Shown: positions 7,860 to 16,081 of the stretch, one piece after another
Numbering within the stretch: the first letter of the stretch is position 1
How the letters are laid out: each line of letters starts with the position of its first letter
Assembly (NCBI RefSeq): GCF_013364275.1
Contig: NZ_CP054932.1
Span: forward strand, 2,604,001 to 2,668,000
Source of the DNA: Actinomadura sp. NAK00032
Lineage (GTDB): Bacteria; Actinomycetota; Actinomycetes; Streptosporangiales; Streptosporangiaceae
DNA: 64,000 bases
Direction of reading: 5' to 3'
The notes under the pieces: model-generated
The model's input: the letters and a program-made list of their open reading frames with translations, nothing else
Databases searched by the model: none
What the model was told of the DNA's origin: nothing
Translations under genes and position numbers: made by a program

Positions 7860-8680
7860 CGGGCGACCCGCGCCCGTTCGTCGTGGCGGCGGCGGACGGC
7901 ACAGCGGACCGGCTCGCGGTCGAGGCCGAACTGCGGCGGCGCCGGTGGCGGCCCGCGCTCGCCCCCGCCGAGACGGGCACGCTCGTCGTCTGCGGCCGTC
8001 CCGGGCCGGCGCTGGCCGAGGCCATCGAGACCGTCTGGCGCGACATGCCGGAGCCGAGGCGGCGCGGGCTGGACGGTGCGGGCGGAGGCGGGGAGCGCCC
8101 TGCGCTGGAGTCCGGTGCGGAGATGGCCGACCGGGCCGACGACCGGGACGGGCTGCGGCTGGACGTCCTGCACGTGCCGCTCGGGCCGGTGCTGCCCTAC
8201 TGGCCCGCCGGGCTGCGCCTCGACCTGACGTTGCAGGGGGACGTCGTCCAGGCCGCGGAGGCCACGGCGGTCGACCGGGCGGACGGGACCTTCTGGACCG
8301 ACGACCGGCGCGTCGCGGCCCGCCTCGACAGCCTCTCCCGGTTCCTGCGCGTCGCCGGCTGGGACGCGGCGGCGGAACGGGCCGCCGTGCTGCGCGACGA
8401 GGCCCTGGCCGGCGGCCTCGCGCCCGAGCGGTCGGCGCCGTTCACCCGCGGGGTCCGGCGCTCGGTCGTCCTGCGGTGGATGACACGGGGGCTCGGCGGG
8501 GTCCGGGAGCGGGTCGAGGGATGGCTCCGGGAGATCGAAGGCGAGGACGCGCGGCGGCCGATACCGGCGGCGGAGGCGCTCGACGCGCTGCCGTCCCTGC
8601 TGGAGGGGGCCGAGCTGGGCGAGGCGCGGCTGATCGTGGCGAGCCTCGACCCCGATCTGGGGGCGCTCGCCGATGGTTGA
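7850..8680 (+). CDS. Degenerate NuoB/NuoD hybrid-like protein
   Basis: A 276-residue soluble protein at the place where nuoB-C-D would be. Residues about 43-62 (LVVCGRPGPALAEAIETVW, then MPEPR) resemble the NuoB stretch around TGPVTxxMAE..MPEPK. Residues about 104-130 (LHVPLGPVLPYWPAGLRLDL, then LQGDVV) resemble the start of NuoD, where GPQHPxxHGxLRLxLxLxGE is usual. The key residues are gone: only one cysteine remains, so NuoB's [4Fe-4S] N2 ligands are absent, and NuoD's GPQHP histidine is lost. The C-terminal half is not recognised. GTG 7850 has GGGAGGGG upstream and overlaps nuoA; its end overlaps the next start. It may be a structural cap for the membrane arm. The homology is my reading by eye. 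Confidence 0.55.
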   Translation: MDVTGDPRPFVVAAADGTADRLAVEAELRRRRWRPALAPAETGTLVVCGRPGPALAEAIETVWRDMPEPRRRGLDGAGGGGERPALESGAEMADRADDRDGLRLDVLHVPLGPVLPYWPAGLRLDLTLQGDVVQAAEATAVDRADGTFWTDDRRVAARLDSLSRFLRVAGWDAAAERAAVLRDEALAGGLAPERSAPFTRGVRRSVVLRWMTRGLGGVRERVEGWLREIEGEDARRPIPAAEALDALPSLLEGAELGEARLIVASLDPDLGALADG

Positions 8681-9536
8681 GGTGGTCGTCATCGGTGCGC
8701 TGGCGGTCGCGGCGGCGACGCTGAGCGGGGCGCTCGCCGGACGTCCGGCCGCGCCGTTCCAGGAGGCGGTGCGGCTGCTGACCCTGCAGCGGCGCGCCAC
8801 CCACCGCGCCGACCGGCTGCTGACCACGGTCGGCGTGGTGTCGCTGCCGGTGGCGGCGGCGCTCGCGGCGCTGGTGGTGCCCTTCGGCGACCGGGTGGCC
8901 GTCGGGTCGAGCGTCGGCGTCGTCTGGTTCAACGCCATGGAGGTCGTGGCCTGGGCCTCGGTGTGGCTCGCCGGATGGGGCGTCAACTCGGCGTACGCGC
9001 TGGTCGGCGGGTACCGGTTCCTCGCGCAGGGCCTCGCCTACGAGCTGCCGCACATGTTCGCGCTCATCACCGCCGCGCTGGGCGCCCACTCGCTGGACCT
9101 GCGGGTCATCGCGGCGGCGCAGCACGGCCTGTGGTTCGCGGTCTGGATGCCGGTCGCGTTCGCCGTCTACCTGCTCTCGACGCTGGCGATGACGTTCTGG
9201 GGGCCGCTCGGGCATCCGGTGGGCGGCGACCTCGCCGGGGGCGCGATGGCGGAGCTGTCCGGCCCCGACCGGCTCGTCCTCCTGGCCGGCCGGTACGGGC
9301 TGCTCGCGGTGGCGGCGGCTGTCGCCGTCCCGCTGTTCCTCGGCGGCGGCGCGGGTCCGCTGCTGCCCGGGTGGCTGTGGTCGCTGGTGAAGGCGTGCGC
9401 CGTCCTGGCCCTGCTGGTGTGGACGCGCGGGCGGGTGCCCGTGCTGCGCATGGACCGGGCCATGGCGGCGGCGTGGACGGTGCTGATCCCCGCCGTGCTG
9501 CTGCAGATGCTCGTCGTCGGGATCGTCGTGGTCTGA
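8673..9536 (+). CDS. nuoH: NuoH-like membrane subunit, divergent
   Basis: A 287-residue polytopic protein, shorter than the usual 320-420 of NuoH. Recognisable parts are RPAAPFQEAVRLL, the loop YRFLAQGLAYELPHMFALI and the final RVPVLRMDRAMAAAWTVLIP, matching the C-terminal RxRxDQLMxxxWkxLiP of NuoH. The quinone-site loop normally reading PFDLxEAExELVxGFxxEYSG is altered to HPVGGDLAGGAMAELSGPDR, with most conserved acids lost. It should sit in the membrane arm but probably not bind quinone in the standard way. The ATG overlaps the preceding gene by 8 bases. Confidence 0.8.
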   Translation: MVEVVVIGALAVAAATLSGALAGRPAAPFQEAVRLLTLQRRATHRADRLLTTVGVVSLPVAAALAALVVPFGDRVAVGSSVGVVWFNAMEVVAWASVWLAGWGVNSAYALVGGYRFLAQGLAYELPHMFALITAALGAHSLDLRVIAAAQHGLWFAVWMPVAFAVYLLSTLAMTFWGPLGHPVGGDLAGGAMAELSGPDRLVLLAGRYGLLAVAAAVAVPLFLGGGAGPLLPGWLWSLVKACAVLALLVWTRGRVPVLRMDRAMAAAWTVLIPAVLLQMLVVGIVVV

Positions 9537-9561
9537 AGGATCGGCTGAGAGGAGGGAGCCC

Positions 9562-10068
9562 ATGGAGGACGCCGCGTTCTGGGTGCTCGCCGTGCTCGCG
9601 GTCGCGGCCGGCGCCGCGGTGTTCGTCGTCGACTCGATGGCGCGGGCGACGTTCGCGCTGCTCGCGTCCTTCCTGTGCGTGGGCGCGGAACTGCTGCTGA
9701 TCGACCTGCACTACCTCGGCGTGCTGGTCGTGCTCATGATGATCATGGAGATGCTGGTGATGGCGGTCTTCATGGTCATGTACATGATGAACCCGGCCGG
9801 GCTGATGCCGATGACGATGATGCACAACGCGCGCGGCGCGGCCGGGATCTCGGTCGCCCTGTTCGCCGCCCTCGCCGCCGGGATCTTCGCGGTGCCGTGG
9901 CCGGAGCGCGCGGGCCGCCCGCCCCGCGACCCGACGTTCGCGCTCGGCGAGTCGATCATGGGGCCGAAGATGCTGGTCATGATGGTGATCGGGATCGCGA
10001 TCCTGGCCACCATGATCGCCGCGGTGGTGCTGGCGACGCATCGGGGGCGGTACGGCGATGACGCTTGA
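9562..10068 (+). CDS. nuoJ: NuoJ-like membrane subunit
   Basis: A 168-residue protein with about five hydrophobic helices, in the position and size range of NuoJ. The conserved helix-3 region is seen as ELLLIDLHYLGVLVVLMMIM. An unusual methionine-rich run follows (EMLVMAVFMVMYMMNPAG, then LMPMTMM). GAGAGGAGGGAGCCC upstream of ATG 9562 is a very strong ribosome binding site. It overlaps nuoK by 11 bases. In complex I this subunit contributes the central pi-bulge helix that links redox and proton pumping. Confidence 0.82.
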   Translation: MEDAAFWVLAVLAVAAGAAVFVVDSMARATFALLASFLCVGAELLLIDLHYLGVLVVLMMIMEMLVMAVFMVMYMMNPAGLMPMTMMHNARGAAGISVALFAALAAGIFAVPWPERAGRPPRDPTFALGESIMGPKMLVMMVIGIAILATMIAAVVLATHRGRYGDDA

Positions 10069-10363
10069 GACGTTCCTGCTGCTGGCCGCCGCGCTGTTCT
10101 GCGTCGGGCTGTTCGGCGCGCTGTCCCAGCAGTCGGTCGTGATGCTGATGATGGGCCTCGAACTGATGATCAACGGCGTGGTGGTCGCGGCGGCGGGGTT
10201 CTGGTTCTGGGTGTCGCCCGGCCTGCCGGACGGTCAGGTCCTCGTGCTGGTCGCGATCACCGTGATGGCGCTGGAGATGGCGATGGGCTTCGCCGTGGTC
10301 ACCGCCCTCTTCCGGGCGCGCGACGTGGACATGACCGATGACGCGGGGGATCTCAAAGGATGA
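10058..10363 (+). CDS. nuoK: NuoK subunit
   Basis: A 101-residue, three-helix protein of normal NuoK length. The two buried glutamates of the family are visible in MLMMGLELMINGVVV and VMALEMAMGFAVV. NuoK belongs to the proton path between NuoJ and NuoN in the membrane arm. Its start lies inside the end of nuoJ. A GC palindrome and 49 bases separate it from nuoL. Confidence 0.9.
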   Translation: MTLETFLLLAAALFCVGLFGALSQQSVVMLMMGLELMINGVVVAAAGFWFWVSPGLPDGQVLVLVAITVMALEMAMGFAVVTALFRARDVDMTDDAGDLKG

Positions 10364-10381
10364 GCGAAGCGAACCGGGGGG

Positions 10382-10402
10382 TGTGGGGGGTCGCCCCCCA
10401 CA
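10382..10402. repeat. Palindrome between nuoK and nuoL
   Basis: TGTGGGGGG (10382-10390) and CCCCCCACA (10394-10402) pair around TCG. The core GGGGGTCGCCCCC is the reverse complement of the GGGGGCGACCCCC core at 1357-1369 and in the unit after leuD. In the mRNA it would form a stable hairpin just before the nuoL ribosome binding site. Confidence 0.6.
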
Positions 10403-10412
10403 GGGAGCAGGG

Positions 10413-12032
10413 ATGATCCTCCGGCTGGGCGGGTTGGCGGTGGACGGGTTGTCCGCCGTGCTGCTGGTGACCCTCGCCGTCGTCCTGGTCGCGGTGCTGG
10501 TGTTCGCGGCGGGGGAGCGGTACGGGGTCCGCTTCTACGCGCTGATGCTGCTGTTCGCGGCGGCGATGGCGGTCACGGTCACCGCCACGGACCTGCTCAT
10601 GCTGCTGATGGGCTGGGAGGTCATGGGCGCGATGTCGTACGCGCTCATCGGCTACGCGTGGCCGGACGCCGGACGGGTCCGGTCGGCGGACGTGGCGTTC
10701 CTGACGACCCGGGCCGCCGACATGGGCCTGTACGCGGCGGCCGGCTTCGCGCTCGCGGGCGCGCACTCGCTGCGGCTCGACGCGCTCGCGCAGGCGGACG
10801 TCCCCTGGCGGGACCTGATCGCGGCGGGGATCGTGGTGTCCGCGCTGGGCAAGTCGGCGCAGCTGCCGTTCTCGTTCTGGCTGGCGCGGGCCATGGCGGG
10901 CCCGAGTCCGGTGTCGGCGCTGCTGCATTCGGCCACGATGGTCGCCGCCGGCGCGTACCTGCTGATGCGCGTCCATCCGCTGCTGGCCGCGACCGGCTGG
11001 GCGGACACGCTCGTGGCGTGGGCGGGCGCGGTGACCGCCCTGGTGCTGGGCGCCGTCGCGCTCGCACAGCAGGACCTCAAGCAGCTCCTCGCCGCGTCCA
11101 CGTGCGCGCAGATCGGGTTCATGGTGCTGGGCGCCGGCGCGGGCTCGGTCGGCGGGGCGACGGCCCACCTCGTCGCGCACGCGGCGGTGAAGAGCCTGCT
11201 GTTCCTCTGCGCGGGCGCCTGGCTGACCGCCCTCGGGACCGAGCGGCTGGACGACCTGCGCGGCGCGGCACGGCGGCACCGCCTCGTCGGCGCCGCGTTC
11301 GGCGTCGGGGCGCTGGCGCTGGCGGGCGTCCCGCCGCTGTCGCTGTGGGTGACGAAGGACGAGGTGCTGCGCGGGCTGCCCGCCGGGCTGCTCGCGGTGG
11401 CGCTCGCGGCGTCGGTGCTGTCGGCCGCCTATGCGGCGAAGGCGCTGTTCGCGGTGTTCCGTCCCGCCGAGGGCGCGGCGCTTGGAGTGCCGGTCCTCGG
11501 GCAGGCTCCGCTGGTCGTGCTGGCCTTCGCGGCAGCGGTGCTCGGGGTGCTGGGGCTGCCCGCGGTGGCGGACGCCTGGCGCGACATGCTCGGCATGCCG
11601 CACGAGGGCGGCCCCGACCTCTGGGTGCTCGTCCTGTCCGGTGCCCTGGCGGTGCTGACGGCCGGCGCGGTCGGCGCCGCCCGGCGGATCCCGGCGCCCG
11701 GGTGGGCGGCGGAGTGGCTGTACCTGGAGCGGGCCGCCGGCGCCGTCGTCGTCCGTCCGGCGTTCGCCGCCGCGCGGGCGCTGGCCCGGTTCGACGACCG
11801 GGTCGTGGACGGCGCCGTCCGGGGCGCCGCGCGGGGCGGCCGGTGGGCGGCGGGCCTGGCCGGGCGCCGGGTCGAGATCCGGGTGGACGGCGTGACGGCC
11901 CTCGTTGCGCGCGCCGCCCGCGCGCTCGCCGGCCTGGCCCGCCGCCCGCAGACCGGGCAGGTGCACCTGTACTACGCCCAGGCCGCGGTGGTGCTCGCGG
12001 TGCTCGTCGTCGTCGCGGTCCTGGCCGGGTGA
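10413..12032 (+). CDS. nuoL: NuoL-like antiporter subunit
   Basis: A 539-residue polytopic protein of the NuoL/MrpA family, shorter than the typical 600-650 residues. Landmarks are LLMGWEVMGAMSYALIGYAW with the proton-path glutamate, FSFWLARAMAGPSPVSALLH and TMVAAGAYLLMRVHP, and QQDLKQLLAASTCAQIGFM. The C-terminal part has a hydrophilic stretch and a final helix that may be a shortened lateral helix. The motif A(M/L)EGPTPVSAL has lost its acid (AMAGPSPVSAL). I chose ATG 10413, preceded by AGGGAGCAGGG; an upstream in-frame extension would run through the palindrome and lacks codon bias. Confidence 0.88.
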   Translation: MILRLGGLAVDGLSAVLLVTLAVVLVAVLVFAAGERYGVRFYALMLLFAAAMAVTVTATDLLMLLMGWEVMGAMSYALIGYAWPDAGRVRSADVAFLTTRAADMGLYAAAGFALAGAHSLRLDALAQADVPWRDLIAAGIVVSALGKSAQLPFSFWLARAMAGPSPVSALLHSATMVAAGAYLLMRVHPLLAATGWADTLVAWAGAVTALVLGAVALAQQDLKQLLAASTCAQIGFMVLGAGAGSVGGATAHLVAHAAVKSLLFLCAGAWLTALGTERLDDLRGAARRHRLVGAAFGVGALALAGVPPLSLWVTKDEVLRGLPAGLLAVALAASVLSAAYAAKALFAVFRPAEGAALGVPVLGQAPLVVLAFAAAVLGVLGLPAVADAWRDMLGMPHEGGPDLWVLVLSGALAVLTAGAVGAARRIPAPGWAAEWLYLERAAGAVVVRPAFAAARALARFDDRVVDGAVRGAARGGRWAAGLAGRRVEIRVDGVTALVARAARALAGLARRPQTGQVHLYYAQAAVVLAVLVVVAVLAG

Positions 12033-12036
12033 GCCG

Positions 12037-13518
12037 ATGCTGACACTGGTGATCTTCCTGCCCGTCCTGGTCGCGGCCGTGCTGCCCGCCGTCCCGCGCC
12101 GCGCGGTGCCGTGGACGTGGACCGCCGTCAGCCTCGCCGAGGTCGCGCTCGTCGCCTGGATGTGGGCCGCGCACGGCACGGGCGGCGGGCTCTCCTACGA
12201 GACCGACGCGCGGTGGATCCCGTCCGTCGGGGCCGGCTACCACGTCGGCGTGGACGGCCTGTCGCTGCCGCTGCTCGCCCTCACCGCCGTGCTGTTCGCG
12301 GCCTGCGCGGTGTACTCGCTGAGGCAGACGCACCGGGTGCGGGCGTTCGCGATGCTGTTCCTCTTCCTGGAGACGGTGTGCCTCGGCCTGTTCGCGGCCC
12401 TCGACCTCCTGCTGTTCTTCGTGTTCTTCGACCTGTCGATCGTCGGCATGTACTTCGTGATCCTGCTGTGGGGGCACGGCGACAGGTCGCGGTCGGCGCT
12501 GAAGTTCTTCCTCTACACCTTCCTCGGCTCGCTGGTCCTGCTCCTCGGCTTCATCGGCCTCTACCTCGGCGCCGACCCCAACACCTTCGACATGGTCGAG
12601 CTGACCCGGAACCCGCCGCCGCAGGGCGGGCTCGCCGGACTGACGCTGATTGCCGTCGCGATCGGGCTCGGCATCAAGACGCCGGTCGTCCCGTTCCACA
12701 CCTGGCTGCCGCCCGCGCACACCGACGCGCCCGCCGCCGGGTCGGCGATCCTCGCCGGGGTGATGCTGAAGATGGGCACCTACGGCCTCGTCCGGATCGC
12801 GATGCCGATGCTGCCGGACGCCTGGCGCCGCTACGCCCTCGTCTTCCTGGTCGTCGGGCTGGTCAGCGTCCTGTACGGGGCACTGGTCGCGCTCGCGCAG
12901 GACAACGTCAAGCGGCTCATCGCCTACACGTCCGTGAACCACATGGGCTACATCGTCCTCGCGCTGGGCGCGGCCGGGTACGCCTCCGGCGACGCCGACG
13001 CGCGGCGCCTCGCGGTGACCGGCGCGGTGACGCAGATGGTCAGCCACGGGCTCGTCACCGGTGCGCTGTTCCTGCTGGCCGGGGTCCTGCACGACCGGGC
13101 CGGCGGCTACGACCTCGGCCGGTTCGGCGGGATCGCGCGGGACGCGCCGGTGTTCGCGTGGCTGTTCGCGGTGGCGGCGTTCGCCTCGCTCGGGCTGCCC
13201 GGCCTGTCCGGGTTCATCGCCGAGTTCCAGATCTTCGCCGGGACGATCGGGAGCGGCACGACCGCCGCCGCCGTCACCGGCGCGCTCGCCGTCGTCGGCA
13301 TCCTGATCACGGCCGGGCTGTTCCTGCGCGTCCTGCACCGGGCCGTGCTCGGGCCGCCCGGCGAGCTGACCGGCCGGGTCACCGACCTGCGCCGGCCCGA
13401 GCTGGCGGCGCTCGCCCCGCTGCTGCTCCTGTCGCTGCTCATCGGCGTGGTGCCGCGCGGCCTGCTCGACACGATCGAGCCCGTCTCGGCCGCCGTCATC
13501 GGGCTCGTGGGACGGTGA
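12037..13518 (+). CDS. nuoM: NuoM-like antiporter subunit
   Basis: A 493-residue protein of normal NuoM length. Family marks are HVGVDGLSLPLLALTAVLF near the N-terminus, GIKTPVVPFHTWLPPAHTDA followed by GSAILAGVMLKMGTYGLVR, and DNVKRLIAYTSVNHMGYIVL. The first glutamate of the NuoM channel, usually in a WE(L/A)xLxPMY context, appears here as FFDLSIVGMYFVI, an Asp for Glu change. It starts four bases after the nuoL stop. In the complex it would form one of three antiporter-like proton channels. Confidence 0.9.
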   Translation: MLTLVIFLPVLVAAVLPAVPRRAVPWTWTAVSLAEVALVAWMWAAHGTGGGLSYETDARWIPSVGAGYHVGVDGLSLPLLALTAVLFAACAVYSLRQTHRVRAFAMLFLFLETVCLGLFAALDLLLFFVFFDLSIVGMYFVILLWGHGDRSRSALKFFLYTFLGSLVLLLGFIGLYLGADPNTFDMVELTRNPPPQGGLAGLTLIAVAIGLGIKTPVVPFHTWLPPAHTDAPAAGSAILAGVMLKMGTYGLVRIAMPMLPDAWRRYALVFLVVGLVSVLYGALVALAQDNVKRLIAYTSVNHMGYIVLALGAAGYASGDADARRLAVTGAVTQMVSHGLVTGALFLLAGVLHDRAGGYDLGRFGGIARDAPVFAWLFAVAAFASLGLPGLSGFIAEFQIFAGTIGSGTTAAAVTGALAVVGILITAGLFLRVLHRAVLGPPGELTGRVTDLRRPELAALAPLLLLSLLIGVVPRGLLDTIEPVSAAVIGLVGR

Positions 13519-13530
13519 CGCGGGACGGTG

Positions 13531-14907
13531 ATGAACGAGAACCCCGCCGACCTCGCCCCCGAGATGTGCGTCCTGCTCGCCGCCGTCCTCGGCCTGGTCA
13601 ACGGGCTGTTCCTGCCCCGCACGCGGCAATGGCGGGTCGCGGTGATCTGCGCGGCCGGCCTCATCGCCGGGCTGGCCGCCGCCGGGGTGGCCGCGACCCG
13701 CGCCGACCTGGCGGTGTTCGACGCCTTCCAGGTCGACGCCATCACGCACGTCACCCGGATCACCGTGATGGCCGCGACGCTCGCCGTGCTGGCCCTCGCC
13801 GCCGGGCCGGTGCGCGGCCATCCGCGCGAGAGCGAGCACTACGTCCTGATCCTGCTGTCGGCGCTCGGGGCGATCGTGCTGGGCGCCTCGTCCGACCTGC
13901 TGGTCCTGGTCGCCGCCTACCTGCTGGCGAGCATCCCCGCCTACGCCCTCGCCGGGTTCGGCAAGGACGCGCACGGCACCGAGGCCGCGCTGAAGTACTA
14001 CCTGATGGGCGCGCTGCTCGGCGTCTTCATGCTCGCCGGGGTGACGGTGCTGTTCGGGGTGGGGCGCGGCACTTCCTACGCGGCGCTGCGCGCGGGCCTC
14101 GCCGACGCGCCCCCGGCGGCGGTCGCCGCCGGCGTCGTCGCGCTGCTCGCCGGGCTGCTGTTCAAGGCGGGCGCCGTCCCCGGGCACTTCTGGGTCCCCG
14201 ACGTCACCGAGGGCGCGCCGCCCGCCGTCGCCGCGTTCGTCACGACCGTCCCGAAGATCGGCGCGTTCGCCGCCCTCTACCGGTTCGGCGCCGAGGCCCT
14301 CCCGCCGGGCGCGGCCGGATGGCCCGCGCTCGTCGCCGTCGTCGCGGCGGCCACCATGACGCTCGGCAACCTCGCCGCGTTCGGGCAGGACAACGTGCGG
14401 CGGCTGCTGGCCTACTCGACCGTCAGCCAGGCGGGCTACCTGCTCGTCCCCGTCGCGATGGCGGGACGCACCGGCCTGGCCGAGCCCGCGCTGCTGTACT
14501 ACCTCGCCGCCTACGCGGTGACGAACGCGGGCGCGTTCGCGGTCGTCCTCGCCGCCGGACGCGACGACCTTGCCGGATACGCCGGGCTCATGCGCCGCTC
14601 ACCGCTGCACGGCCTGTCGCTGGTGATCTGCCTGCTCGGCTTCATCGACACCCCGCCGACCGCCGTGTTCGTCGGAAAGGTCCTGATGTTCGGTGCGGCC
14701 CTGGACGGCCGCTACCTGTGGCTCGCCGCCGTCGCCGCCGTCAACACGGTCGCGAGCGTCTTCTACTACCTGCGCTGGCTCGTCCCGACGTTCCGGCGGC
14801 CGGACGGGGCGTCCCGTCCGGCGCGGGGCGCCACGGCGGTCGCCGTCGCCGCCGCGCTGCTCTCGGTCGCGCTCGGAATCGGCGCCGGCGTGGCCCTGAC
14901 GTTCTGA
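13531..14907 (+). CDS. nuoN: NuoN-like antiporter subunit
   Basis: A 458-residue protein of normal NuoN length with about 13-14 helices. Markers are GTEAALKYYLMGALLGVFML, FKAGAVPGHFWVPDVTEGAP, and QDNVRRLLAYSTVSQAGYLL. It is the last gene of the nuo-like operon and faces a Nudix gene on the other strand 13 bases away. ATG 13531 is used; GTG 13528 directly before it is possible. No nuoB, C, D, E, F, G or I gene of normal type is found in the window. Confidence 0.9.
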   Translation: MNENPADLAPEMCVLLAAVLGLVNGLFLPRTRQWRVAVICAAGLIAGLAAAGVAATRADLAVFDAFQVDAITHVTRITVMAATLAVLALAAGPVRGHPRESEHYVLILLSALGAIVLGASSDLLVLVAAYLLASIPAYALAGFGKDAHGTEAALKYYLMGALLGVFMLAGVTVLFGVGRGTSYAALRAGLADAPPAAVAAGVVALLAGLLFKAGAVPGHFWVPDVTEGAPPAVAAFVTTVPKIGAFAALYRFGAEALPPGAAGWPALVAVVAAATMTLGNLAAFGQDNVRRLLAYSTVSQAGYLLVPVAMAGRTGLAEPALLYYLAAYAVTNAGAFAVVLAAGRDDLAGYAGLMRRSPLHGLSLVICLLGFIDTPPTAVFVGKVLMFGAALDGRYLWLAAVAAVNTVASVFYYLRWLVPTFRRPDGASRPARGATAVAVAAALLSVALGIGAGVALTF

Positions 14908-14920
14908 GCCCCGCCCCCGG

Positions 14921-15319
14921 TCAGCCGAGGAGACCGTGCTCCCCGGCCAGGTCGAGCGCCGCCCGCGCCGCCGGGGCGAGCAGGTGCCGGTCGCCGCGCC
15001 CCACGTAGGCGTACTCGTCCACCTCGCCGGCCGCGGTCATCGCGCCCCGGTGGCCGGCGGTGAAGCAGGCCATCCGCACGTGGGCGAAGTCGGGCTGGTC
15101 GTGGGCGGGCGCGCGGACGACGCCCAGCTCCCGGAAGGACGCCCGGTCCAGCTCCAGCGCGAGCTCCTCGCGGACCTCGCGGGACAGCGCCGACCAGTCG
15201 TCCTCGCCCGGCTCCCGCTTGCCGCCCGGAAGGTAGAGCAGGTCGCGGCCCCGCGACCGGACGGCGAGCATCCGGCCGTCCGACACCTGCACCCACGCCA
15301 CCACGTCGAGATCCGCCAC
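14921..15319 (-). CDS. Nudix hydrolase
   Basis: A 132-residue single-domain Nudix protein. The Nudix box reads GGKREPGEDDWSALSREVRE followed by ELAL, matching Gx5Ex7REVxEE with the late glycine replaced by alanine. Such enzymes hydrolyse a nucleoside diphosphate linked to another group, using Mg2+ bound by the box glutamates. The N-terminal VVAWVQVSDGRMLAVRSRGR is the usual first strand and substrate loop. The GTG start lies 12 bases after the ABC ATPase gene stop, so it may be co-transcribed with the transporter. Substrate unknown. Confidence 0.88.
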   Translation of the reverse strand: MADLDVVAWVQVSDGRMLAVRSRGRDLLYLPGGKREPGEDDWSALSREVREELALELDRASFRELGVVRAPAHDQPDFAHVRMACFTAGHRGAMTAAGEVDEYAYVGRGDRHLLAPAARAALDLAGEHGLLG

Positions 15320-15331
15320 CCGACCAGTCTC

Positions 15332-16081
15332 CTACAGCCTGCGGGACTCCAGGACCCGGCGCAGGAACTCCCGGGTCCGCGGCTCGGCGGGCTCGGTGAA
15401 GATCTGCTCGGCGGGCCCGCGCTCCAGCAGCACGCCGTCGTGCAGGAAGCAGACCGTGTCGGCGATGTCGCGGGCGAAGCCCATCTCGTGCGTCGCCAGC
15501 ACCATCGTCATGCCGGAGTCCTTCAGCTCCCGGATGATGTCCATCACCTCGGTGACCAGCTCGGGGTCGAGCGCGGACGTCACCTCGTCCAGCAGCAGCA
15601 GGCTGGGCCGCCCCGCCATCGCCCGGACGATCGCGACGCGCTGCTGCTGCCCGCCGGACAGCCGGTCGGGGTACTCGGCGGCCTTGTCGGCGAGCCCGAA
15701 CCGCTCCAGCAGCTCCCGGGCGTCCTTCTCGGCCTCGGCGCGCCGCCGCCTGTGGACGCGCACCGGCGCGAGCGTGATGTTGTCCAGCACCGACATGTGC
15801 GGGAACAGGTTGTAGGACTGGAACACCATCCCGATGCGCTTGCGGACGTCGTCGGGGTCGGCGCCCGGGTCGGTGATGTCGTCGCCGTCCAGGAAGATCG
15901 CGCCGTCGTCGACCGTCTCCAGCACGTTGACGCAGCGCAGCAGCGTCGACTTGCCCGAACCGGACGCGCCGATCAGGCAGACGACCTCGTGCGGCGCGAC
16001 GTCCAGGTCGACGCCGCGCAGCACCGGATGCGCGTGGTAGGTCTTCCACACGCCCTCGACGCGCAGCAGCGGTTCGCTCAT
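15332..16081 (-). CDS. ABC transporter ATPase, polar amino acid type
   Basis: A 249-residue ATP-binding subunit of the glutamine/polar amino acid importer class. It shows Walker A GASGSGKST, the Q loop in GMVFQSYNLFPHMSVLDN, the signature LSGGQQQR, Walker B LLLLDEVTSALDP and the H loop in ATHEMGFARDIAD. FQSYNLFPHMSVLDNI and THEMGFAR are characteristic of the GlnQ/GluA group. Its ATG overlaps the permease stop. It would drive uptake together with the permease and lipoprotein encoded just upstream. Confidence 0.92.
   Translation of the reverse strand: MSEPLLRVEGVWKTYHAHPVLRGVDLDVAPHEVVCLIGASGSGKSTLLRCVNVLETVDDGAIFLDGDDITDPGADPDDVRKRIGMVFQSYNLFPHMSVLDNITLAPVRVHRRRRAEAEKDARELLERFGLADKAAEYPDRLSGGQQQRVAIVRAMAGRPSLLLLDEVTSALDPELVTEVMDIIRELKDSGMTMVLATHEMGFARDIADTVCFLHDGVLLERGPAEQIFTEPAEPRTREFLRRVLESRRL

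Noticed and set aside
11119..14187. A 1,022-codon minus-strand frame opposite nuoL, nuoM and nuoN
   Set aside because: Composition is a mirror of the coding strand, rich in Arg, Gln and Pro without motifs. The nuo genes explain the region.
12111..15008. A 965-codon plus-strand frame across nuoM and nuoN in a second frame
   Set aside because: Arg/Gly/Pro-rich shadow of the real genes, without a ribosome binding site.
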